From Streptomyces novaecaesareae (GTDB taxonomy: Bacteria; Actinomycetota; Actinomycetes; Streptomycetales; Streptomycetaceae), in NCBI RefSeq assembly GCF_000716875.1, contig NZ_JNWQ01000110.1:1-18445 (forward strand): a DNA stretch of 18,445 bases, read 5' to 3'. Positions 1 to 7,146 of this stretch are shown here, in pieces (position 1 is the stretch's first letter; the number at the start of each line of letters is the position of its first letter). The notes beneath the pieces are model-generated. The model saw only the letters and a list, made by a program, of their open reading frames with translations. It was not told the origin of the DNA and made no database searches. The translations under genes were made by a program, and so were the position numbers.

Positions 1-34
1 GTCTCGTGGGCTCGGAGATGTGTATAAGAGACAG
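1..34. other. Illumina Nextera adapter (artefact)
   Basis: Bases 1-34 match the Nextera read-2 transposase adapter. They end in the 19-bp Tn5 mosaic end AGATGTGTATAAGAGACAG at 16-34, preceded by the read-2 primer part GTCTCGTGGGCTCGG. This is library construction sequence left at a contig end, not genomic DNA. Genomic sequence starts at about base 35. The Tn5 end should not be read as an insertion sequence. Confidence 0.97.
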
Positions 35-73
35 TCGCAGGCCCGACCGGCCCCGCAGTTCGCGCAGTTCGCG

Positions 74-97
74 TTGTCACCCGTCCGACGGTAGAGA
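74..97 (+). promoter_or_regulatory. Possible PafBC/RecA-NDp-like promoter of radA
   Basis: TTGTCA (74-79) is followed after 12 bases by TAGAGA (92-97). The LexA-independent DNA-damage promoter of actinobacteria (RecA-NDp, PafBC-dependent), as I remember it, is TTGTCAGTGGC-N6-TAGGGT. The first hexamer matches exactly, but the spacing is one base too long and the -10 is imperfect. It would give a leader of roughly 125 bases before radA. This is inference only. Confidence 0.3.
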
Positions 98-230
98 CAC
101 CGGCCTGCCCGTCCCCGCCATTCGCCGCGTATGTACTTCTTTCGGGTAACAACATCGCCCATCTGTGTGGATGCCGGGCGAGCCCGGTGGCGGACCACGG
201 CTGTCGGACCCAGGCGCTACCGTGGGCCGC

Positions 231-1778
231 ATGCCTCCGCGTTCCAAGACCACCGCCAAGCCGCGCCCGGCGTACCGCTGCACCGAGTGCGGCAACCAGC
301 TGCCCAAGTGGGTCGGCCGCTGCCCGGAGTGCAACGCCTGGGGGACGGTCGAGGAGTACGGCGCCGTGCCGATCCGGACGACGGCCGCCGGCCCGGTCAG
401 CGCGCCCGCCCGCCCGATCGCCCAGGTGGACGGCCAGGTCGCGACGGCCCGCTCGACGGGCGTGCCGGAGCTGGATCGAGTGCTCGGCGGCGGGCTGGTC
501 CCCGGTGCGGTGGTGCTGCTGGCCGGCGAGCCCGGCGTCGGCAAGTCCACCCTGCTGCTGGACGTCGCGGCCAAGGCGGCCACCGCGCAGCACCGCACGC
601 TCTACGTCACCGGCGAGGAGTCGGCCGGCCAGGTCCGGCTGCGCGCCGACCGGATCAACGCGCTGTCCGAGCACCTCTACCTCGCCGCCGAGTCCGACCT
701 CGGCGCCGTGCTCGGGCACATCGAGGCGGTCAACCCCGGCCTGCTGATCCTGGACTCGGTACAGACCATCGCCTCCGCCGAGCTGGACGGCGCCCCCGGC
801 GGCCCGGCCCAGGTCCGCGAGGTGGCGGCCGCGCTGATCCGGGCGTCCAAGGAGCGCGGCATGGCCACCCTGCTGGTCGGCCACGTTACCAAGGACGGCC
901 AGATCGCTGGCCCGCGCCTGCTGGAGCACCTGGTGGACGTGGTGCTCAGCTTCGAGGGGGACCGGCACGCCCGGCTGCGCCTCATCCGCGGGGTCAAGAA
1001 CCGCTACGGCGCCACCGACGAGGTGGGCTGCTTCGAGCTGCACGACGAGGGCATCGTCGGCCTGGCCGACCCGTCCGGCCTCTTCCTGACCAGGCGTGAC
1101 AAGCCCGTCCCCGGCACCTGCCTCACCGTCACCCTGGAGGGCAAGCGCCCGCTGGTCGCCGAGGTGCAGGCGCTGATGGTGGATTCGCAGATCCCCTCGC
1201 CGCGCCGCACCACCTCGGGCCTGGAGTCGCCCCGGATCGCGATGATCCTGGCCGTGGTCGAGCGGCACGGCGGGGTGAAGCTCGGCAAGCAGGACATCTA
1301 CACCGCGACGGTCGGCGGGGTGAAGCTGAGCGAGCCGTCCGCCGACCTCGCGGTCGCGCTCGCGGTGGCCAGTTCCTCCACCGACACCCCGCTGCCCAGC
1401 AACCTGGTGGCGATCGGCGAGGTCGGTCTGGCGGGCGAGGTACGGCGGGTGACGGGTGTGCAGCGGCGGCTCGCCGAGGCGCACCGGCTGGGCTTCACCC
1501 ACGCCCTGGTCCCGCCGGACCCGGGCAAGGTGCCGTCGGGCATGAAGGTGGTCGAGGTGGCCGACATCGGTGAGGCGCTGCGGGCCATCCCGGGCCGCCG
1601 CCGGGCCGCCGCCAAGCCACGCTCCGAGGCCCGCGGCGAGGCCCGCTCCGAGGTCCGTACCGAGCGCCGTGGTGAGGCTCCGTCGGCACCGCCGGCCCCC
1701 CGCTCCGCCCGGGTCGCGGCCTACCCGGAGGAGCTGATGGACGGCTGGGAGCCGCTCGACTCCGACGAACTGCGCTGA
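231..1778 (+). CDS. radA: DNA repair protein RadA (Sms)
   Basis: RadA is a RecA-like, DnaB-type ATPase that helps branch migration and processing of recombination intermediates. The 515-residue product has the N-terminal C4 zinc finger (Cys17, 20, 31, 34), a Walker A GEPGVGKS at 99-106, the RadA-specific KNRYG motif at 256-260, and a C-terminal Lon-like domain to about residue 455. The ATG at 231 puts the zinc finger at the usual distance from the N-terminus; no good Shine-Dalgarno precedes it, and an in-frame GTG at 222 is an alternative. The last 50 or so residues are an extra Arg/Glu/Ala-rich tail with short repeats, beyond the usual family end, closing in a small acidic tip. disA follows in the same direction after 149 bp, the same pairing as in Bacillus, where RadA is known to control DisA. 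Confidence 0.96.
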   Translation: MPPRSKTTAKPRPAYRCTECGNQLPKWVGRCPECNAWGTVEEYGAVPIRTTAAGPVSAPARPIAQVDGQVATARSTGVPELDRVLGGGLVPGAVVLLAGEPGVGKSTLLLDVAAKAATAQHRTLYVTGEESAGQVRLRADRINALSEHLYLAAESDLGAVLGHIEAVNPGLLILDSVQTIASAELDGAPGGPAQVREVAAALIRASKERGMATLLVGHVTKDGQIAGPRLLEHLVDVVLSFEGDRHARLRLIRGVKNRYGATDEVGCFELHDEGIVGLADPSGLFLTRRDKPVPGTCLTVTLEGKRPLVAEVQALMVDSQIPSPRRTTSGLESPRIAMILAVVERHGGVKLGKQDIYTATVGGVKLSEPSADLAVALAVASSSTDTPLPSNLVAIGEVGLAGEVRRVTGVQRRLAEAHRLGFTHALVPPDPGKVPSGMKVVEVADIGEALRAIPGRRRAAAKPRSEARGEARSEVRTERRGEAPSAPPAPRSARVAAYPEELMDGWEPLDSDELR

Positions 1779-1837
1779 CCCAAGCCCTGCCGCAGCCGCA
1801 CGCAGTTAGACTTTCCCCAGTCTCATTGGCCAGTAGG

Positions 1838-1855
1838 CAGTACCGAGCGGTACTG
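1838..1855. promoter_or_regulatory. 18-bp perfect palindrome upstream of disA
   Basis: CAGTACCG (1838-1845) and CGGTACTG (1848-1855) are perfect 8-bp inverted arms around a 2-bp centre. The site is 72 bp before the disA start. A 2-bp centre fits a dimeric protein-binding operator better than an RNA hairpin. A -10-like TAGACT lies just upstream at 1807-1812, without a clear -35, so the palindrome would sit at about +20 of such a transcript. The binding protein is unknown. Confidence 0.5.
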
Positions 1856-1927
1856 AGCGACAGAGCAACAGACCGCGGACCGGCGCACGGCGCGAGGCGC
1901 GCGGCACGGGTCGACCGGAGGAGTCAC

Positions 1928-3037
1928 GTGGCAGCCAGCGACCGGGGGGCGGACAAGGCCTCCCGTGAGGAGGCCCTGCTGCGGGCCTCCCTCACCGCCA
2001 TCGCGCCCGGCACGGCGTTGCGTGACGGCCTGGAGCGGGTCCTGCGGGCCAACACCGGTGGCCTGATCGTGCTGGGCTTCGACAAGACCGTCGAGTCCCT
2101 CTGTACCGGCGGTTTCGTCCTGGACGTCGAGTTCACCGCCACCCGGCTGCGCGAGCTGTGCAAGCTCGACGGCGCGGTGGTGCTCGACAAGGACATCACC
2201 AAGATCGTCCGGGCCGGCGTGCACCTGATGCCGGACTCGACCATCCCCACCGACGAGACCGGCACCCGCCACCGCACCGCCGAGCGGGTCAACCGGCAGA
2301 CCGGCTACCCGGTGGTCGCGGTCTCGCACTCGATGCGGCTGATCGCGATGTACGTCAACGGCACCCGCCGGGTCCTGGAGGACTCCACCACCGTGCTGTC
2401 CCGCGCCAACCAGGCGCTGGCCACCCTGGAGCGCTACAAGCTGCGCCTGGACGAGGTGGCGGGCACGCTCTCCGCGTTGGAGATCGAGGACCTGGTGACG
2501 GTCCGGGACGTCACCGCCGTGGCCCAGCGCCTGGAGATGGTCCGGCTGATCGCCACCGAGATCGCCGGCTACGTGCTGGAGCTCGGCATCGACGGCCGCC
2601 TGCTCTCGCTGCAGCTGGACGAGCTGATCGCGGGTGTGGAACCGGAGCGCGAACTGGTCGCCCGGGACTACTTCCCGGAGCGGGCCGCCAAGAAGGGCCG
2701 GACGGTCACCGAGGTGCTGGCCGACCTGGAGGCGCTCACCCACGCCGAGCTGCTGGACCTGCAGACCGTCGCCAAGGCGCTCGGCTACTCGGGCACGCCG
2801 GAGTCGCTGGACTCCGCCGTCTCGCCGCGTGGCTACCGCCTGCTGGCGAAGATCCCGCGCCTGCCCAACACGGTGATAGAGCGCCTGGTCGAGCACTTCG
2901 GTGGCCTGCAGAAGCTGCTCGCCGCCAGCATCGACGACCTGCAGACGGTCGAGGGCGTCGGCGAGACCCGTGCCCGCTCGGTCCGCGAGGGCCTGTCCCG
3001 CCTTGCCGAATCGTCCATTCTGGAGCGCTACGTCTGA
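1928..3037 (+). CDS. disA: DNA integrity scanning protein DisA (diadenylate cyclase)
   Basis: DisA condenses two ATP into cyclic di-AMP and scans DNA for branched structures, where its activity falls. The 369-residue product has the DAC domain in the first 145 or so residues with DGA (81-83) and RHRTAER (114-120), the two signature motifs of the active site. A helical linker follows, then a C-terminal helix-hairpin-helix DNA-binding domain containing VEGVGETRA. Length and domain order are normal for an octameric DisA. The GTG at 1928 is chosen because GGAGGAG lies at 1917-1923 and the DAC domain starts at the expected distance; the open frame extends upstream to 1826 without a ribosome site. 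Streptomyces normally use DisA as the main c-di-AMP source, linking osmotic and wall physiology to genome state. Confidence 0.96.
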   Translation: MAASDRGADKASREEALLRASLTAIAPGTALRDGLERVLRANTGGLIVLGFDKTVESLCTGGFVLDVEFTATRLRELCKLDGAVVLDKDITKIVRAGVHLMPDSTIPTDETGTRHRTAERVNRQTGYPVVAVSHSMRLIAMYVNGTRRVLEDSTTVLSRANQALATLERYKLRLDEVAGTLSALEIEDLVTVRDVTAVAQRLEMVRLIATEIAGYVLELGIDGRLLSLQLDELIAGVEPERELVARDYFPERAAKKGRTVTEVLADLEALTHAELLDLQTVAKALGYSGTPESLDSAVSPRGYRLLAKIPRLPNTVIERLVEHFGGLQKLLAASIDDLQTVEGVGETRARSVREGLSRLAESSILERYV

Positions 3038-3054
3038 CCGGACGGCAGACGCGC

Positions 3055-3091
3055 GGACGGCCCCCGGGGAGACACTCCCCGGGGGCCGTCC
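3055..3091 (+). terminator. Terminator of disA
   Basis: A perfect 16-bp stem (3055-3070 with 3076-3091) closes a 5-base GACAC loop, 18 bases after the disA stop. No T-run follows, which is usual in streptomycetes. It can also work on the minus strand and so back up the hairpin of the convergent gene. Confidence 0.85.
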
Positions 3092-3177
3092 CACGTTCCG
3101 CCCGGTCCCGCACCGCCGGATCCCGCACCGCTGTACCCCGATGAGCCGGGGCCGAAAACACCGGAGCCGAAACGCCG

Positions 3178-3212
3178 GAGCCCCCGGCCACCATGCGGGC
3201 GGTCGGGGGCTC
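3178..3212 (-). terminator. Terminator of the membrane-anchored BsuPI-like gene
   Basis: GAGCCCCCGGCC (3178-3189) pairs with GGTCGGGGGCTC (3201-3212), with one mismatched position, around an 11-base loop. It lies 21 bases past the minus-strand stop at 3233. Confidence 0.75.
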
Positions 3213-3232
3213 CTCGGCGAGTTGACCGGGCC

Positions 3233-4123
3233 TCAGCTGTCCAGTCGGATCGAGGTCCGCGCCGAGACCTTGTCCCCGGAGAGCCCGGTGAGCTCGGCGA
3301 GCACCACGTAGGTGCCGTTGGCCGGCGGCGCCTGGTCGGCGGTGGCGCACTGCGGCTTGCTGCGGCTGCGGTCCCAGGTGAAGGTCTCGGTCTGGTTGCC
3401 GTTGGCCGCCAGCTGCACCCAGATGCTGCCCTTGTCGGCCGGGCAGTCGCCGGAGGACCAGACCCGGTCGCCGTTGCTGGCGCTCACGGTGATCGCGGAG
3501 GCGACCCGGCCGAAGTCCACCCGGCAGTTGGCGCCGGAGGAGTTCTTGACCGTCAGGGCCAGCTTCGGCTTGTCCTTGGGCTGGTACGAGTTCTGGGTGC
3601 CGGCCAGCTCCAGGGCGACCTGCGAGGAGGCGCAGACCGGAAGCGCCATGACCTCGGGCGTGTTGAACGCCGGAGCGCCGCCGCCCGACCCGCCCGGGCT
3701 CCCGGCGCCGCCGGTGCCGCCCGCCGCGCCGCCACCGATGCCGCCGCCCCCGCCGCCCGCCGCCCCGCCGCCCGCGGGAGCCGGGTTGGCGCCGGTGCCA
3801 CCGCTGAGGTTGACCTCGGTGCCGCCACCGCCGGCCACCGGACCGCCACCGGGGTTGCTCCCGCTGCCGCCGCTGCTGCCGCCGCCGGGGCGCGCCGCGG
3901 GGCCGCTCGGCGAGGCGCCGGGCGTGATGGCCTCGGCCGGGGTCTGGGGCTGAGTGGGAACGGCCTGGGCGGTTTTGCTCTGTGAGCCGCCGTCACCGCC
4001 CTGATCGGTCATCAGCCAGGCGATCAGGGCGACGACCGCCGCGACGGCGGCGAGCACGACGACGCGCCGACGCCAGTAGATCGAGGCCGGCAGCGGTCCC
4101 ACGGGTTGACGCAGAGAGGGCAC
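3233..4123 (-). CDS. Membrane-anchored protein, Gly-rich linker, BsuPI-like outer domain
   Basis: I do not recognise a named gene. With a GTG start at 4123 the product has 296 residues. It has a short cytoplasmic tail with a WRRR stop, one membrane helix at about 20-38, and a linker at about 41-155 made almost only of Gly, Ala, Ser, Pro and Thr. The C-terminal domain of about 135 residues has four Cys (164, 200, 227, 259), enough for two disulfides. Phrases such as LALTVKNSSG, DRVWSSG, ETFTWD and NGTYVVLAELTG resemble the BsuPI proteinase-inhibitor fold, an immunoglobulin-like beta sandwich. It therefore probably displays a small beta domain outside the membrane. A -10-like TAGAGT at 4130-4135 sits 6 bases before the GTG, suggesting a leaderless mRNA; the TTG at 4127-4129 would abut that -10. 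The gene is convergent with disA and divergent from mutY. Confidence 0.85.
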   Translation of the reverse strand: MPSLRQPVGPLPASIYWRRRVVVLAAVAAVVALIAWLMTDQGGDGGSQSKTAQAVPTQPQTPAEAITPGASPSGPAARPGGGSSGGSGSNPGGGPVAGGGGTEVNLSGGTGANPAPAGGGAAGGGGGGIGGGAAGGTGGAGSPGGSGGGAPAFNTPEVMALPVCASSQVALELAGTQNSYQPKDKPKLALTVKNSSGANCRVDFGRVASAITVSASNGDRVWSSGDCPADKGSIWVQLAANGNQTETFTWDRSRSKPQCATADQAPPANGTYVVLAELTGLSGDKVSARTSIRLDS

Positions 4124-4129
4124 GACCAA

Positions 4130-4135
4130 ACTCTA
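4130..4135 (-). promoter_or_regulatory. -10 box, probable leaderless start
   Basis: On the minus strand TAGAGT fits TANNNT and stands 6 bases before the GTG at 4123, the distance expected if transcription starts at the start codon. I see no convincing -35. Confidence 0.4.
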
Positions 4136-4316
4136 CGAGACTGTGTGTGGCGATTGACTCACCAACACCGCACAGTCGTCCCTTCCTTCACATGATCCGC
4201 CATTTGATCCGTTCGAGGGAGCCCCGGGAAGCTGATTTGCGGGAGATGTCCCGAAGGATCCGGAGCACTCTCCTCCACTTCGGCCGGGTCGGAGGGCGTG
4301 GGAGGATCGAAGGGCC

Positions 4317-5249
4317 ATGACTGCCATCACCGCCACCGCCGCCACCACCGTCACCGACGACGCCCGGCTGCCGATGCCCCTGCCGCTGTTCCACTCGACC
4401 GTCCTGGACTGGTACGAGGCGAGCAAGCGCGACCTGCCCTGGCGGGGCCCCGACGCGACGCCCTGGGCCGTCATGGTGAGCGAGTTCATGCTCCAGCAGA
4501 CCCCCGTCAAGCGGGTGCTGCCCGCCTGGGAGGCCTGGCTGACCCGCTGGCCGACCCCGGCCGACCTCGCCGCCGACGCGCCCGGCGAGGCGGTCCGGAT
4601 GTGGGGCCGGCTGGGCTACCCGCGCCGCGCGCTGCGGTTGCACGCGGCCGCCGTGGCGATCACCGAGGAGCACGGCGGCCAGGTCCCGGACGACCACGCC
4701 ACGCTGCTCTCGCTGCCCGGGGTGGGGGAGTACACCGCCGCCGCCGTCGCGTCCTTCGCCTTCCGCCAGCGCCACGTGGTGCTGGACACCAACGTCCGCC
4801 GGGTGTTCGCCCGCGCGGTGACCGGCGTCGAGTACCCGGCCCAGGCCACCACCGCCGCCGAGCGCCGCACCGCCACCGCCCTGCTGCCCGACGACGCCGA
4901 GACGGCCGCCACCTGGGCGGTCGGCGTGATGGAGCTGGGCGCGCTGGTCTGCACCGCGCGCGGCCCGGAGTGCGGGGACTGCCCGCTGTTCGCCGGCTGC
5001 GCCTGGCAGCGGGCCGGCCGCCCGCCGTACGAGGGCCCGGCCCGGCGCGGCCAGTCCTACGAGGGGACGGACCGCCAGGTGCGCGGCAAGCTGCTCGCGG
5101 TGCTGCGCGAGGCGCACGGCGAGGTCGGGCAGGCCCGGCTGGACGCGGTCTGGCCGGACGCGGTGCAGCGGGCCCGGGCCCTGGACGGCCTGGTGGCGGA
5201 CGGCCTGGTCGAGCCGGTCGAACAGGGCGTCTACCGGCTGCCCCAGTAG
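4317..5249 (+). CDS. mutY: A/G-specific adenine glycosylase MutY
   Basis: MutY removes adenine mispaired with 8-oxoguanine or guanine in base excision repair. The 310-residue protein has the catalytic Glu56 in SEFMLQQT, the helix-hairpin-helix LPGVGEYTA from residue 133, the catalytic Asp157 in VLDTNVRRV, and the 4Fe-4S ligands Cys212, 219, 222 and 228 in the exact C-x6-C-x2-C-x5-C pattern. It is shorter than the E. coli enzyme: after the cluster only about 80 residues remain, so the MutT-like 8-oxoG recognition domain is reduced or absent, as is common in actinobacteria. GGAGGA at 4301-4306 supports the ATG at 4317. It stands alone, divergent from the BsuPI-like gene and convergent with the exporter. 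Confidence 0.95.
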   Translation: MTAITATAATTVTDDARLPMPLPLFHSTVLDWYEASKRDLPWRGPDATPWAVMVSEFMLQQTPVKRVLPAWEAWLTRWPTPADLAADAPGEAVRMWGRLGYPRRALRLHAAAVAITEEHGGQVPDDHATLLSLPGVGEYTAAAVASFAFRQRHVVLDTNVRRVFARAVTGVEYPAQATTAAERRTATALLPDDAETAATWAVGVMELGALVCTARGPECGDCPLFAGCAWQRAGRPPYEGPARRGQSYEGTDRQVRGKLLAVLREAHGEVGQARLDAVWPDAVQRARALDGLVADGLVEPVEQGVYRLPQ

Positions 5250-5269
5250 GCGGCGGTGAGCAACAGAAC

Positions 5270-5305
5270 GGCGCCCCCGGAAGGCTCGAAGCCTCCGGGG
5301 GCGCC
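5270..5305. terminator. Bidirectional terminator between mutY and the exporter
   Basis: GGCGCCCCCGG (5270-5280) pairs with CCGGGGGCGCC (5295-5305). A bulged A at 5281 leads to a further 5-bp stem, AGGCT (5282-5286) with AGCCT (5290-5294), closed by CGA. It lies between two convergent stop codons and can end both transcripts. Confidence 0.85.
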
Positions 5306-5327
5306 GCGGTCGTACGGGGCGGGGCCG

Positions 5328-6923
5328 TCAGACGGCAGCCGCCTCCAGCGAGGCCTCGGCCGGCTTCTCGCCCTTGCCGGCCCCGCGCAGCGGCACCTCG
5401 CGCAGGAACACCGCGGCGGCGATGGCGACCACGGCCACCCCGGCGCCCCACAGGAAGACGGTGTGCATGCCGTTGGACACCGCGTGGTGGTAGGCGTCCT
5501 GGATGTTCGCGGGCAGCTGGCGCAGGGCGGCCGGGCTCATCTGGCCCGGGTCCTTGACCCCGCCGCCCGAGGCGGCCTGCTCGCCGAGCTTCTCCTTCAT
5601 GGTGTCGGTCACCCGGTTGTTGAACAGCGCGCCGAACAGCGCGACACCGAAGGAGCCGCCGATGGTGCGGAACAGGGTGGCGGTGGAGCTGGCCACGCCC
5701 ATGTCCTTGAGTTCGACGCTGTTCTGCGCGACCAGCATGGTGATCTGCATCAGGAAGCCCATGCCGGCGCCGAGCACGACCATCCAGCAGGCCGAGGTGA
5801 AGCTGCTGGTCTCGGTGCCCATGGTGGAGAGCAGGATCAGGCCGCCGGTCATCACGATGGTGCCGACGATCGGGAAGATCCGGTACTTGCCGGTCTTGGT
5901 GACGGCCTGGCCGACCACCAGCGAGACGACCAGCATGCCGAACATCATCGGCATCAGCAGCAGGCCGGAGTTGGTCGCCGAGGCGCCCTGGACGATCTGC
6001 TGGTAGAGCGGCAGGAAGACGGTCGAGCCGAACATCACGAAGCCGACGATGAAGCCGATGATCGAGACCAGGGTGAAGTTCAGGTTCCTGAACAGGCTCA
6101 GCGGGAGCATCGGCTCCTCGACCCGCTGCTCCACGTAGCCGAAGGCGATCAGCGAGGCGGCGGCGAGCGCGGCCAGGCCGAGGATCTCCTTGGAGCCCCA
6201 GGCGTACTGCTGGCCGCCCCAGGTGGTGATCAGCACGAGCGAGGTGATGCCGACGGTGAGCAGGACGGCGCCCAGGTAGTCGATCTTGGCGGTGCTGCGG
6301 ACCTTCGGCAGCTTCAGCGTGGCGATGACCACGGCGAGCGCGACCACGCCGAGCGGCAGGTTGATGTAGAAGGTCCAGTGCCAGCTCAGGTGGTCGGTGA
6401 TGAAGCCGCCGACCAGCGGGCCGCCGATGGTGGCGAGGGCCATCACCGCGGCGAACATGCCCTGGTACTTGCCGCGGTCGCGCGGCGGGACCAGCGCGCC
6501 CATGATCGACATGACACCGACCATCAGACCGCCGGCGCCCAGGCCCTGGACGGCGCGGAAGCCGATCAGCTCGTTCATGTTCTGCGACAGGCCGGACAGC
6601 GCCGAGCCCACCAGGAAGATCACGATCGAGGTGAGGAAGGTGCCCTTGCGGCCGTACATGTCGCCGAGCTTGCCCCAGATCGGGGTGGAGGCGGCGGTGG
6701 CCAGGGTGTAGGCGGTGACCACCCAGGACAGGTGCTCGGCGCCGCCCAGGTCGCCGACGATGGTCGGCATCGCGGTGCCGACGATCAGGTTGTCGAGCAT
6801 GGCCAGCAGCATGGTGACGACCAGGCCGATCATCACGAGGCGGATCTCGCGGGGTGACCGCGGCTGTTCCTCCTCGGCCGTCTTGTCCTCCGGTACCGGG
6901 CCGGCGGTCTTGGACTGTGACAT
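5328..6923 (-). CDS. MFS drug exporter, DHA2 (14-TMS, EmrB/QacA) family
   Basis: The 531-residue product is an inner-membrane proton-coupled exporter of the DHA2 branch. About 14 hydrophobic segments are visible from residue 28 to 515. The DHA2-type motif LDNLIVGTAMP lies at 43-53, and motif A, GKLGDMYGRK, at 84-93 between helices 2 and 3. Further on come the FRAVQGLGAGGLM (motif B) and GGPLVGGFI (motif C) regions, the latter marking antiporters that act in export. The ATG at 6923 is preceded at 10 bases by GGGAG (6934-6938); an upstream in-frame extension to 7019 would run into the promoter. A TetR gene is divergent at 224 bp, so it very likely controls this pump. The substrate cannot be read from sequence. 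A C-terminal cytosolic tail rich in Ala and Glu ends the protein. Confidence 0.94.
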   Translation of the reverse strand: MSQSKTAGPVPEDKTAEEEQPRSPREIRLVMIGLVVTMLLAMLDNLIVGTAMPTIVGDLGGAEHLSWVVTAYTLATAASTPIWGKLGDMYGRKGTFLTSIVIFLVGSALSGLSQNMNELIGFRAVQGLGAGGLMVGVMSIMGALVPPRDRGKYQGMFAAVMALATIGGPLVGGFITDHLSWHWTFYINLPLGVVALAVVIATLKLPKVRSTAKIDYLGAVLLTVGITSLVLITTWGGQQYAWGSKEILGLAALAAASLIAFGYVEQRVEEPMLPLSLFRNLNFTLVSIIGFIVGFVMFGSTVFLPLYQQIVQGASATNSGLLLMPMMFGMLVVSLVVGQAVTKTGKYRIFPIVGTIVMTGGLILLSTMGTETSSFTSACWMVVLGAGMGFLMQITMLVAQNSVELKDMGVASSTATLFRTIGGSFGVALFGALFNNRVTDTMKEKLGEQAASGGGVKDPGQMSPAALRQLPANIQDAYHHAVSNGMHTVFLWGAGVAVVAIAAAVFLREVPLRGAGKGEKPAEASLEAAAV

Positions 6924-6985
6924 GAGGTGGGGTCTCCCGGAGGGGTGGTTCGGACGGAGCGTCGGGCCGTGCGGCGGCTCACTTA

Positions 6986-7048
6986 CTTGTCGCCCGGCTA
7001 GTTTATCGATCGTCGGCACGGTAAGTTGTTTCCTAGCCGGTCGTCAAG
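6986..7048. promoter_or_regulatory. Exporter promoter with paired inverted 16-bp elements (probable TetR operator)
   Basis: CTTGTCGCCCGGCTAG at 6986-7001 recurs inverted at 7033-7048, where the minus strand reads CTTGACGACCGGCTAG: 14 of 16 bases agree. A second inverted pair, ACTTAC (6981-6986) and GTAAGT (7021-7026), is interleaved with it. On the minus strand TTGACG (7042-7047), an 18-base spacer and TACCGT (7018-7023) make a good HrdB-type promoter for the exporter, starting near 7011. The right element overlaps this -35 and the left one lies just inside the transcript, a usual place for repressor sites. Binding by the adjacent TetR protein is inference. Confidence 0.65.
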
Positions 7049-7146
7049 CCAGTTTTCCGAGCGGCCACCCGGGCAGGGAGAATGTTGCCCGGGGCGGACA
7101 CCACCGGGAGTCCGCAGCAGTCACCGACGCAGTCATGAGGCAGGCC

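Noticed and set aside
16..34. Tn5 transposon end
   Set aside because: It is part of the commercial Nextera adapter at a contig end, with no transposase or target duplication.
4193..4211. Repeated TGATCCG in the gap before mutY
   Set aside because: Two 7-bp copies only, with no promoter or symmetry around them.
5256..6857. A 533-codon plus-strand open frame opposite the exporter, rich in Asp, His, Gln and Gly
   Set aside because: The composition is the mirror of hydrophobic codons on the other strand; the exporter has the family motifs and the promoter.
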